Position numbers and translations under genes: made by a program
Shown: one piece after another, positions 1 to 9,400 of the stretch
Layout of the letters: the number at the start of each line of letters is the position of its first letter
Position numbering within the stretch: the stretch's first letter is position 1
The notes under the pieces: model-generated
Databases searched by the model: none
Told to the model about the DNA's origin: nothing
The model's input: only the letters and a program-made list of their open reading frames with translations
DNA from: Bacteroidota bacterium
GTDB taxonomy: Bacteria > Bacteroidota > Kryptoniia > Kryptoniales > JAKASW01
Assembly: GCA_021796055.1 (NCBI GenBank)
Contig: JAJYOS010000102.1
Location: 1 to 11,736 of the forward strand
Direction of reading: 5' to 3'
DNA length: 11,736 nucleotides

Positions 1-287
1 ATTACCCTGCTCTACGGTCGCACACCGCGCCAAAAGGGAAAGACCAGCTCATCAGGGAGCTCGAGAGTGTTTACGCATCAGGGTTCAGAGGCCAAGTCTT
101 CTTTGTTGACGACAATTTTATCGGGAACAAGAAAAAGCTGAAGGAGGAGATCCTCCCGGCCATCATCGATTGGATGGAGAGCAGAAAGCAGCCCTTCACC
201 TTTAATACGCAGGCATCGATAGAACTGTCCGATCATAAAGACCTCATGGAGATGATGGTCAGTTATATTCCATTGACAGAAGTGTAG
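1..287 (+). pseudogene. Remnant of a B12-binding-type radical SAM protein, frameshifted and 3'-truncated
   Basis: The window opens in the middle of a radical SAM domain. Frame 1 reads ITLLYGRTPRQK, the stretch that in this family follows the CxxxCxFC iron-sulfur motif, which would lie upstream of the window. From about base 36 the family-like reading continues in frame 3: KDQLIRELESVYASGFRG, then QVFFVDDNFIGNKK, then FNTQASIELSD, up to DLMEMMV near base 262. Restoring one base in the A4G3 run at 32-38 joins the two frames. After MMV the expected continuation (an AGF...GIET-type stretch) is absent; seven unrelated residues precede a stop at 285-287. So there are two lesions: a one-base frameshift and loss of the C-terminal part. 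Family members are normally several hundred residues long. The frameshift alone could be a sequencing error, but the truncation could not. Family assignment is from recalled motif similarity. Confidence 0.75.
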
Positions 288-479
288 GATTTAGGTGTGG
301 GTTCAAGGGTTCAAAAAAGAAGTTAAGAGCGAAAAAACAGTTCTTTGACCTGGTTTGTATGAGTGTACCTGGCGGGCATAATGTGGTGACGCCAAAGATT
401 CAGTGGCTGGATGGGGCATAAAGTTCCGATAACATAATTGTTATTGACGGAATAAATCAATAAGAATATTCTCTTACTT

Positions 480-611
480 ATGCCAGAACTCCTTAAAACT
501 CAAAAGAATGAACTCTTCGAGCTACTTAAATCATATGAATTGCCTCCTTCTGATTTTCGTTGGTCATTGTTTCTTAGGTTTATCCTTCGCCAGCTACCCA
601 CCCGCAGATAG
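480..611 (+). pseudogene. Possible N-terminal scrap of a hypothetical protein (43 codons)
   Basis: A short open frame runs from ATG 480 to TAG 609-611. Its first 27 residues look like a genuine soluble protein start: MPELLKTQKNELFELLKSYE, then LPPSDFRW. This style (KTQKxELFELL, then PSDFxW) resembles the N-terminus of hypothetical proteins seen elsewhere, but I cannot name a family. After FRW the sequence becomes SLFLRFILRQLPTRR and stops, as expected if the original gene were cut and read into unrelated DNA. No convincing Shine-Dalgarno sequence precedes the ATG. A chance frame is the main alternative. Confidence 0.35.
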
Positions 612-656
612 TCACTTCCAATAGTGCAAAAAATATCCATTACTAGCTAAAACATG

Positions 657-771
657 GTCTGTAGATTCCGATTGGAATCGGACAACAGTTCCGATCAGTC
701 TCAGACTGAAGTTCCAAATTTGTCCGGACAGCAATTCCAACTGACCTCGGACAGTGTTTCCAGAGTGCCGA
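657..771. repeat. Five degenerate direct repeats with an exact 23-bp period
   Basis: Five consecutive 23-bp units start at 657, 680, 703, 726 and 749. The core is GGACAnnnnTTCCrA; TTCC falls at 666, 689, 712, 735 and 758, always 23 bp apart. Units 2, 4 and 5 carry GGACA, unit 3 has AGACT, and unit 1 keeps only the TTCCGA half. The central units are the best and the edges decay. Unit 1 overlaps a TCCGATT/AATCGGA inverted repeat (667-682), and unit 4 begins inside the palindrome TGTCCGGACA (721-730). Serial short repeats of this kind occur at the ends of IS21-family insertion sequences, as plasmid iterons and as multi-site operators. With no transposase or replication gene nearby, a relic transposon end is my preferred inference. 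Confidence 0.6.
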
Positions 772-920
772 TCACAAATTCATTTTGTATCATTGCATTT
801 TATGTTACAGTTTTCCGGTAATAGGTCCTTCCTGTAGTTGTTGAAGTTCCATTCTCTAAAACACTTAAATTTACAAACTGTACTTGTTAACTGTAACTGT
901 AAATAAAACATATCGTAAAA

Positions 921-936
921 AATGAAGCGCTTCATT
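921..936. promoter_or_regulatory. Perfect 16-bp palindrome, operator-like
   Basis: The sequence AATGAAGCGCTTCATT is identical to its own reverse complement, with no spacer. A gapless palindrome of this length suits a homodimeric DNA-binding protein better than an RNA hairpin, which needs a loop. It lies about 520 bp upstream of the first intact gene and 57 bp (centre to centre) from a second perfect palindrome at 976-995. No regulator gene is visible in the window. Confidence 0.4.
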
Positions 937-975
937 GAATTGAAAGGTAACGGAACAAATACTCCCTTTTTATCG

Positions 976-995
976 TATCCGTAGATCTACGGATA
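976..995. promoter_or_regulatory. Perfect 20-bp palindrome, operator-like
   Basis: The half-site TATCCGTAGA is followed at once by its exact reverse complement TCTACGGATA, so the symmetry is perfect and gapless. The flanking bases break the symmetry at once. With its neighbour at 921-936 it could form a paired binding site. A recombination or resolution site is an alternative, because the surrounding DNA looks decayed. Function is inferred from symmetry only. Confidence 0.4.
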
Positions 996-1337
996 GACAA
1001 TCAAACCTTTGTCCTCTACAATCTAATCGCAATGCCATAAGGCCTTCCACGGTTTATTGGTGAATTTAATCTTGTCTTCGTATTCTATGGGGAGGGCCAT
1101 CAAACGAGGTCCAAGAAATATCAACATGAGCTCTATAACTTTAACTTGAACTTAGTATTAATATATGATAAAAAGAATATGCACTTTCTTGCCTCCTCCA
1201 AATTATCTTTCCAGATTTTTAACACGAAAAAGTGAACCCCAAAAGCTCGCATTTGAGTTTTTCATTCGACTAGGGATGCTTTCTACCGTCATAGCCTTCT
1301 AAACTTATTCTGAGTGAAACATGTGGGAGTGAATGCT

Positions 1338-1350
1338 TCTGTAATACAGA
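1338..1350. promoter_or_regulatory. 13-bp dyad upstream of the operon, possible operator
   Basis: TCTGTA and TACAGA flank a single central A, giving an inverted repeat of perfect symmetry. It ends 103 bp before the start codon at 1454, a plausible place for a regulator to control the two-gene unit. No clear -35/-10 pair could be fixed between it and the gene, so this is a weak inference. Confidence 0.25.
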
Positions 1351-1441
1351 CAGGTTATTTGCTCGTTCTTTAGGTGAGAAAGCCGCTTCAGTATTAGTTC
1401 GTGGCCTGTTTTGGAGTCGATTCAGAAAATATGACTTTTTT

Positions 1442-1448
1442 AAAGGAG
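1442..1448 (+). promoter_or_regulatory. Shine-Dalgarno site of the BNR-repeat gene
   Basis: AAAGGAG sits five bases before the ATG at 1454. It is a strong match to the 16S anti-Shine-Dalgarno sequence at a normal distance and fixes this start, which is also where the signal peptide begins. Confidence 0.8.
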
Positions 1449-1453
1449 ACAGA

Positions 1454-3451
1454 ATGTTATATAAAAAGTATGCAATCATAATAATTTTTTCAACGTTTAT
1501 CATGTCAATTCCACTCCTTGCCTTTGCCGGCAGTTGGAACGGCTGGATCTATCAGGACCCTTATCCCACATCGAACAATTTGAATTCCGTTAAGTTCATC
1601 ACGCCCAAGAAAGGCTGGGTTGCTGGTGAGCAGGGTGCGATTCTTTACACTGAAGATGGCGGAGACACGTGGGAATACCAGAAAAGCTGGACAGAGAAGT
1701 CGATAAATAGCCTTTTTTTTGTCAACGAACTTCAAGGCTGGGCTGTTGGAGGGGGCGACGGGCCAGCAAAAGAAAAAGGTATGATCCTTCACACCGCTGA
1801 CGGCGGGAAGACTTGGGGTGAACAACAAGGCGAATTCGAATCCACCCTCAACAGCGTATTTTTCATAAACGATAAAGAGGGCTGGATTGCCGGCAGAGAG
1901 GGCGTATTGCTTCACACAACGGACGGAGGAAAAAATTGGGAAAGGCAGAAGAACACCAGTATTATGCGAGCCATTGCAAGCGTCTACTTTGTCAATTCTC
2001 AGGCTGGCTGGCTGCTTGCAGGCGACGAAATCTACCGGACCACGGACGGCGGTAAGAATTGGGACGCAACCAGGGTTGATGTAATACCGCCGAGGCCGGA
2101 ACGCATAGGACTTATGGGAGGCCCTGCTATCGCAAGTCTACCTCCTGATTGGAGTCTTGGAGCGCTTTACTTCGTGAATGAGAAACTGGGCTGGGCTGTA
2201 GTGGGTCGCGAATTCATTTTCATGACCGAGGATGGAGGAAAAACCTGGACGGACCAACTCAAATCCGGGAGCATATCCTACGGTCTAGGAAGCATCGCAT
2301 TTATCGACGATAGGAGAGGTTGTGCCGCGGGTACGAGCATTATCTGCACCGAAGACGGCGGAGCGACATGGAAAGAGCGCTTAGGAATACACCCGGGAGG
2401 GCGAGACAGGATTGATGGTTTTCCCATCTCGTTGGCGAGCATTACCCTGGTGAATCAATCCTCGGGGTGGGCCGTGGGATTAGAAGGCCAGATCATGAAG
2501 ACCGACAACAACGGCAAGACCTGGAAGATGGCTGCAAAACGAAATGAATGTGGAGGAAAGACCTTTTTCATTAATAACAATACGGGCTGGCTTCATAATA
2601 CTTTGTGGAGTCATTCGACTAATATATGCCGAACAGATGACGGCGGTCATACGTGGGAAAAACAAGATACTGGCATTGAGGTGAGCGATGTATTCTTTAT
2701 CGATTCTGTCACAGGTTGGGCCGTCGGCAGCTTGAAAGAGGCAGCGCCAGGCCAAAAACCGGGCGATCTTGTTGTTTTAGGTAAGGTATGGAATATCGTA
2801 AAATTTACCAATGACGGCGGCAAAACATGGAGGACCCAGTTCAAGAATGTCATTGCTGATAATTTGTTTTATCCGGGGTTAGAAGGGGTTTTTTTTATAA
2901 ATCGCAATACGGGATGGGCTGTGGGATACAAGGGCACAATTCTTCATACTACGGATGGTGGAGCAACCTGGATATTACAGAAAAGCCGAAATTCTAAAAT
3001 CTACTTAACAACCGTCCTATTCGTTGACCCGAATGTAGGTTGGATCATAGGATCCACTGGTGAAGATGAGGAGGCAGGCTATATTCTTCATACGACGGAC
3101 GGCGGCAACCATTGGCAAACACAATATAAATATAAAAAAGATTCAGGGTTAGACGGGATTTTTTTCATGGATGACAAATCCGGATGGATTACTGGCGCCA
3201 CTGAGTATGGGTATGGTTGGCTCCTTCATACAACGGATGCCGGAAAGACTTGGTCTGAAAAGAATTTCCCGGGCATCGGCGTTAATTATCCGGTGTTTCT
3301 CGACAAGAACAAGGGGCTTATTTCCGCAGAGAAGGGATGGCTTGTCATAACGACAGATGGCGGGGAGACATGGACGAAGGTCAGGAAACCGCTGTCCAAA
3401 CAGCCCTGGCATTTTTCAGAAGTATTTGGAAAAGTAAAATCAAATAAATAA
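1454..3451 (+). CDS. Exported BNR/YCF48-like beta-propeller protein
   Basis: The 665-residue protein begins with a signal peptide: Lys4-Lys5, a hydrophobic core and a likely cut after Ala25 (LLAFA|GS). The rest is built of repeats of roughly 40-60 residues with the pattern hydrophobic-strand, GWxxG, hydrophobic, then an Asp-box such as TTDGGKTW. I count 13 Asp-box motifs, the first at residues 66-73 (TEDGGDTW) and the last, TTDGGETW, close to the C-terminus; one is degenerate (TDNNGKTW). This is the signature of the YCF48/BNR (Asp-box, VPS10-like) propeller superfamily. In phototrophs YCF48 helps photosystem II assembly, but nothing here indicates photosynthesis. Sialidase catalytic residues were not recognised, so a structural or binding role is likelier than glycosidase activity. 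Thirteen motifs are more than one ordinary propeller needs, suggesting two propellers. The gene lies 37 bp upstream of the giant gene and is probably co-transcribed. No anchor motif is seen; the protein is probably periplasmic or released. Confidence 0.88.
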   Translation: MLYKKYAIIIIFSTFIMSIPLLAFAGSWNGWIYQDPYPTSNNLNSVKFITPKKGWVAGEQGAILYTEDGGDTWEYQKSWTEKSINSLFFVNELQGWAVGGGDGPAKEKGMILHTADGGKTWGEQQGEFESTLNSVFFINDKEGWIAGREGVLLHTTDGGKNWERQKNTSIMRAIASVYFVNSQAGWLLAGDEIYRTTDGGKNWDATRVDVIPPRPERIGLMGGPAIASLPPDWSLGALYFVNEKLGWAVVGREFIFMTEDGGKTWTDQLKSGSISYGLGSIAFIDDRRGCAAGTSIICTEDGGATWKERLGIHPGGRDRIDGFPISLASITLVNQSSGWAVGLEGQIMKTDNNGKTWKMAAKRNECGGKTFFINNNTGWLHNTLWSHSTNICRTDDGGHTWEKQDTGIEVSDVFFIDSVTGWAVGSLKEAAPGQKPGDLVVLGKVWNIVKFTNDGGKTWRTQFKNVIADNLFYPGLEGVFFINRNTGWAVGYKGTILHTTDGGATWILQKSRNSKIYLTTVLFVDPNVGWIIGSTGEDEEAGYILHTTDGGNHWQTQYKYKKDSGLDGIFFMDDKSGWITGATEYGYGWLLHTTDAGKTWSEKNFPGIGVNYPVFLDKNKGLISAEKGWLVITTDGGETWTKVRKPLSKQPWHFSEVFGKVKSNK

Positions 3452-3477
3452 TCAGCCTAATGGCGAAAATATTTTCC

Positions 3478-3485
3478 AGAGGTGA
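3478..3485 (+). promoter_or_regulatory. Shine-Dalgarno site of the giant gene
   Basis: AGAGGTGA lies three bases before the ATG at 3489. The spacing is a little short, but the GAGGTGA core is good. With the 37-bp gap after the previous stop and no terminator hairpin between the genes, it supports translation from a shared transcript. A 12-bp palindrome GAAAATATTTTC (3465-3476) just upstream lacks a loop and GC stem, so it is not read as a terminator. Confidence 0.65.
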
Positions 3486-3488
3486 CGC

Positions 3489-6400
3489 ATGTTAAAACGA
3501 TCCTTATTAATTCTGATCGCGGCGATGTTGTTAGCCATGGCAGCATCTAGGGCATACGCTGCGCCGTCTGTACCGGCGGGACAGAAGCTTGAGGCTTACT
3601 CACCTTGGTTTAATCAATTTGACTCAAATTGGGGTTGCAATATTTATGCTGCTCACGGCACACTTCAGAATTGCACCACTGAAAACCATCCGAACACAAT
3701 ATGGCAATATGGTTGCGCCATCTCGTCATTGGCTATGCTATATCAGCATTATGGAATGTTTTGGAAGCCTGACACAAATTATAAGCCGGACCTTATTGGG
3801 TCAGGTTCGTATTATTCTTCTCTTCCAGGAGATCTTACTCCTGGAAATCTTAATGACTGGCTTGTTGATCACAAGGGGTATAACAGCAAAGGCTGGGTAC
3901 AGTGGGATAACGCCGTAACAAGCCTTTATTATTATAACTGGCCGTCGCAGAATGGTTATTATTATTTCCTGGGGCGCAAGTACAGTTGTTCTAATTATGG
4001 CTCTCAAGTTTACTCATGGAAGAATGCGGCCTGTTATATGGCTGACTGGACCGATCCGAAGAGAAATCCGAAGCTCCCAAGCGCTCAGAGCCTGCTCGAC
4101 TCTGATCTAGAATTTCATCAGCCGGATATCATGAAGATATTGCGATTTAAAGCCGATGGTAGTCCGGGCAACCACTTCGTGCTTGTTGCCGGGTACGATA
4201 CAGCCTCTGCTTCGTACGAGGCATACGATCCAGGCAAATATCTGCCTCAGACCACTTATGGTCAAGTCCCTTGGCCTTTGAATAAATTATATGCGAGCTT
4301 TACACCACTGCGAATTTATCGGTTCGAAGGCGGATACAGTAATAGGCAACCCAAGACAAGCGACCTCCGGTTCACGGCCCATTCGCCCGTTGAAATGGAG
4401 ATCATCGACCCGATGAATAGAAAAACAGGATTTGATCCTGACAAGGGGGAAACGCTTCAGGAAAATCCCATGTCGTTATATTATCAGGAAGATGCGCCAA
4501 GTTCCCTGGATGGTGATGACATACCGTCCGATCCTGCAAAAATATTATCGGTTGCAGAGCCGCTGCAAGGAAATTATATTTTAAAAATCATCGGAACGGG
4601 TGACGGCCCCTATACAATAGATATAGAAGGAACGACGAGTGACGGAACAACCAACCTCAGCACTTCCCTTACCGGGACGGCCACATCCAGCCTGTACCAG
4701 ACTTACCGCGTCACTTACTCCCCAGAGGGCGAGGCGTCTCTTTCTCAGGCCAACCAGGCCCCTGTTGCCAATGCGGGCGCGAACCAGACCGGCGAACAGA
4801 GCTATGAGATTGCTCTCAATGGGAGTGCAAGCAATGATCCTGACGGCGATCCACTGGTATATTCATGGAGTTTCGTAGCAAAGCCAAATGGCAGCGGGGC
4901 AACGTTATCCGATCCGCATATAGTGATACCGACTTTCACTCCAGACCTGCCTGGGACGTATGTCCTTCAGCTTATTGTCAATGACCATTTTATAGACAGC
5001 GTTCCCTCGATAGTTACTGTTATGGCCACTCCGCTCAAGAGCCGGATTTCGGTGACGCCGAATCTTTCATCGCCTCTTTCCGCAGGCGCGGGCTTCGTAT
5101 CGTTCGATGTAAACAACAGCGGCAGAGTGGCTATTTCATCCGGAATCATAAATATCAGCCTTACTGATCCAAACGGTACGACTGTATCGAGCGGCAGCCA
5201 GACATACAGCATCGGCGTCGGAGGGGCGACGACCGTGAGCGTTCCGGTATCCATCCCATCGCTCAAGTTAGGCAATTATGTTCTGGCGTATACCCCATCC
5301 GATGAAACGAGGACAGGCAGTGCGACGAGCACAACAATTCCTAATTCTCTCATAGGCACCTTTTCTTTTGATAAGATCACCTACATGGTCCGCGATACCG
5401 TCAATGTAGGGCTGAATTTGATAAACACCGGAAAATTTAATATTGACGGCGTTACCCTTACCCTATCAGTTCCGGATGCAGGATACACAAACTCACAAAG
5501 TGTAAGCATCAGCCAGGGACAGACCCTGCCTGTGCAATTCGCAATACAAATTCCATCGACCGTCCTCGCGGGCCAACATTATGTTAATGCAAGCCTGACT
5601 TTCCCATCCGGCAGTTCGGTGATGCAAACAGCGAAGATTGCCCTGCAGGATTCTCTGTTGGTGTTGGGCCTTGCTGCCACATCTCAATATGCAGCAGGGG
5701 GCGTGATTAATTTGACTGTAGAAAACCAGGGATCAATCGATACAGCTTATACCACGCAGCAATTTACGCTTACGGATAACACGAGCAAGGTTCTCTATCA
5801 AGGCAATATCTCAGATTCAATCTTCGCAGGTGAAAAGAAACCCCTCGCCGATATCCAGTTACCCTCCCAAATTTCAAGCAATCTGGCGCTCCTCTCTGTC
5901 ACCTTACGGGACACAAAGACAGGCAAGTTGTCGTATCTCAATACGTCTCTGACTATTAACGGTCTTCAGGCCGGTCTGTCCGTTATGACAGATAAAGATG
6001 TATATCAAAAAACAGAACCGGTTACCGGGATAGCAAGTATTACCAACGGTCAATATGGAATAGATAACGGAAGTCTAAAAGTTATTGTAACGAGGGAAAA
6101 AGCAACTGGTACAGGTCAGTTCTCCCATTTCTTGCCAAAATCGGGCTGGTTGCCATTTAGTGGGCCTTCTGGAGTCGCTATTGCTTCTGATGGTTCTGTT
6201 TATGTTGTAGATCGCAATAACAACCAGATGGTGAAATTGGATAGAAATGGAAACTTTTTAACTAAATGGGGAAGTTCTGGCGGCAACAATGGTCAATTTG
6301 ATTATCCTGGAGGTGTAGCAGCCGGTCTTGATGGATCAGTATATGTGGCAGATACTAATAACAACCGTATCCAGAAGTTCGACGGCGACGGAAACTATCT

Positions 6401-9400
6401 GACCGCATGGGGAATTTACGGCAGCGGGAATAGTCAGTTTAATTCTCCTCGCGGTGTAGCAGTCGGTCCTGATGGATCATTATATGTGGCAGATACTAAT
6501 AACAACCGTATCCAGAAGTTCGACGGCAACGGCAACTATCTGACTGCATGGGGAATTTACGGCACCGGGAATAGTCAGTTTAATTCTCCTTATGGTGTAG
6601 CAGCCGGTCCTGATGGATCAGTATATGTGGCAGATACTAATAACAGCCGTATCCAGAAGTTCGACAGCAACGGCAATTTTCTAGCCGCTTGGGGAAGTCA
6701 CTGGGGCAGTGGCTATGGTCAATTTAGTCTTCCTCAAGGCGTAGCAGTCAGTGCTGACGGGTCAGTATATGTGGCGGATACTGGAAACCACCGTATCCAA
6801 AAGCTCGGCAGCACCGGAAACTATTTAACCCAATGGGGCGGTTACATGTGCGGTGCCATCGTGAAAGGTCAGTTTTGTATTCCTTATGGTGTAGCAATCG
6901 GTCCTGACGGGTCAGTATATGTGACAGATACCTATAGCGACAATATCCAGAAGTTTGGCAGCAACGGAAACTATTTAACCCAATGGGGCGGTTTTGGCAG
7001 TGGGAATGGTCAATTTAATGTTCCTCAAGGCGTAGCAGTCGGTTTTGACGGGTCAGTCTATGTGGCGGATACTCAAAACAACCGTATCCAGAAGTTTGAC
7101 GACAACGGTAACTTTATTGCAAAATGGGGGGGCCAAGGCGGTGGCAACGGTCAGTTCGGTTACCCGCAGGGCATAGCAATAACTCCTGATGGGTCTGTGA
7201 TTGTATCGGATACAAGTAATAATCGAATCCAGAAGCTCGACAGCAACGGAAACTATCTAACCGCATGGGGAATTTTCGGCGGAGGCAACGGTCAATTTAG
7301 TAATCCCGAAGGCGTAGCAGTCGGTCCAGACGGGTCAGTATATGTGGCGGATTATTACAACAACCGCATCCAGAAATTCGACAGCAACGGAAACTATTTA
7401 ACCCAATGGGGCAACGGCAATCCTTTTGGCGTTGCGGTCGTTCCTGATGGGTCGATATATGTGACGGAGCCTGATAACAACCAAATTCATATATCCGACA
7501 GTAACGGAAACCATCTTGCCCAATTGGGAAGTTACGGCAGCGGCAATGGACAGTTTTATAGGCCTATGGGCGTAGCATTCGGCCCTGACGGCTCAGTATT
7601 TGTGGCGGATACTTATAACCATCGGATTCAGAGAATGGTTCCATTCAGTGTAGGTTCTGAAACGCTTTTCGAAACCACTCTTCCGGTTACTCAATCTGCA
7701 AATACAGCGCAACAATATCCAAACGCAATTGGCATGCTTAACGCTACGGGCAAACTCTATCTTCAAGAGGAGTTGAAGAACGGACTGGGACAGACTATTA
7801 CAATTGCGGAATATCCATTTTACGTAATTGATGGGAACACAGTTCTCTCCTTGTCCACGGATAAAAAAATATACAAAGTCGGTGATACGATTACGATAAC
7901 CGGTCAGGTGATAAATCTTTCGACAGTGCCCGCATCTGGTTTAAGCCTATCGCTTAGCAGCAAGGATTCGAAGAGCGGCAGCCAAAATTTATATAGTACT
8001 ACAATTGATGTGCCTGCCAACGGCAGTTATCCCTTTACAGTTACCGCAACTGCAGGAGCATCGGGCTCATACCTGCTGACAGGAAACGTCCTGCAGAACA
8101 CTACTACGCTGGCAGCGATCACGGACCAATATGACGTGGCTATACCCGCGGTTTCCGGAACCATTACCGGCCCGGATGTAGTAAACCGCAACCCTTTTGA
8201 TCTCACTGTTCAGCTGACAAATACAGGAAAGATCGACACCAATTTACAGTATTCCGTTAATGCTACGGGAAGTAACGTAATCGATTCCAATTCAATCGCA
8301 CTACCAGCAGGTCGATCAATTCTTTTAGACTACACCCGACAGATTAACACGGGGACAATCTATACCGTCAACATATCGGGAGACATAACGCAGACCGTAT
8401 CAAAGACCGTCTTGTATGGAGAAGCGGCACAGATAACCATGGGATCAGGCGAAATGGGCCAAATCTATTCCGAAGGAATGATTTCGTTCCCGGTAACTGT
8501 TACCAATACGGGATCGGTGGATGAATCCGTGTCAGTGACGTATACCCTCTCACCCACGGCTTCAAATCAGACGAAGACATATTATTTGCCCAAGGGGGGA
8601 AGCATAACCGATACGCTTACCTATACGCTGACTAAAGGAACTTATCAGCTCTCAGCTTCGAGTCTCCTGCCAACTGCTTCCTCATCGACGTCATTTGTTG
8701 TTGCAAAGGACCCCGATGTCGCTATGACGACGACAGCGGGCATCCAGGGAACGAACAATCTGATTCCGCTCACACTCAACGTGCTTAACGGCGGCTATAA
8801 CGACCTGAACGGCAGCATTGCCGTAGCGGTCATGAACAACCAAGGCAAGGCGGTCTGGCGCGGTGAAACCCCGGTTGCAAGCCTCAAAACCCAGACAGCA
8901 CAGAATTACGTTCTCAACGTAGATTCCTCGGGGATACTGCCCGGAGCCTATTCAACTACCGTCACTCTTTACAGCACGACGGGTCAACAGCTCGCCACCA
9001 ACCAGACTCAGGTCAGGGTCCTTGGACCCATATTCGAGATCTCTTCCGTCCCCGCGAACCCTGTATTTACCGTGGGCAACCAGGCGACATTTTCCTTTGG
9101 CGTCAAGAACACGGGCACTCTGGCAGGCTCGGCTAGTCTTGCGGTAGCAGCTGCGGAATTGATGAATCAATCCGAATCTATCACATTGCAACCGGGTGAA
9201 GAGAAGTATTATGCTTTCAACTCTTCCGTGCCCGAAGATGCAGTCCCGCAAGCCTATCTTGCCAACTACGCCCTCACATCGACCCAGTCCCAGGGTACGA
9301 CCGGGCAGACCGGATTCAATGTCGTTGGCGTCAATGTCGGGGTGGCGGCCGCACTAGATAAAGAAGCATACCGCAGCAATGATACAGCTGTCCTGACCCT

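Larger units (their letters stand above)
288..1453. other. AT-rich intergenic stretch without an intact gene
   Basis: This stretch of nearly 1.2 kb contains no long open frame with protein-like composition. What it holds is listed separately: a 43-codon scrap at 480-611, a 23-bp-period array at 657-771, palindromes at 921-936 and 976-995, and a dyad at 1338-1350. Smaller structures are a short tandem direct repeat of GGTTCAA near 299-314, a weak hairpin with arms ATAACA/TGTTAT at 429-444, and a 9-bp inverted pair GTTACAGTT (804-812) and AACTGTAAC (889-897). No tRNA, rRNA or known riboswitch fold was recognised. A broken gene at its left edge and no intact gene inside suggest a region decayed after insertion or deletion. 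Confidence 0.7.

Noticed and set aside
657..771. CRISPR array
   Set aside because: The 23-bp units are contiguous and degenerate, with no unique spacers between identical repeats.
1023..1127. Minus-strand 34-residue frame (MLIFLGPRLMALPIEYEDK and onward)
   Set aside because: Its composition is protein-like and it could be a C-terminal gene scrap, but it is very short, closed by a stop a few codons upstream of the ATG, and matches no family I know.
1241..1262. Terminator-like hairpin AAAAGCTC / GAGTTTTT
   Set aside because: The stem has only three firm GC-containing pairs plus a G-T pair, and no intact gene ends just upstream.
1270..1503. Minus-strand 77-codon frame
   Set aside because: It runs across the strong ribosome site and signal peptide of the BNR-repeat gene, has no ribosome site of its own and shows no recognisable motif.
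1454..3451. Sialidase or photosystem II assembly factor as the specific function
   Set aside because: Asp-box motifs alone are shared by many propellers; no sialidase active-site arginine pattern or phototrophic context was seen.
3589..3918. Plus-strand 109-codon frame
   Set aside because: It lies wholly inside the C39-like domain of the giant gene in another frame; the giant frame has signal peptide and catalytic motifs, this one has none.
3489..4320. Bacteriocin-processing C39 exporter
   Set aside because: There is no ABC transporter membrane or ATPase part, and the domain follows a signal peptide, so only the peptidase fold is shared.
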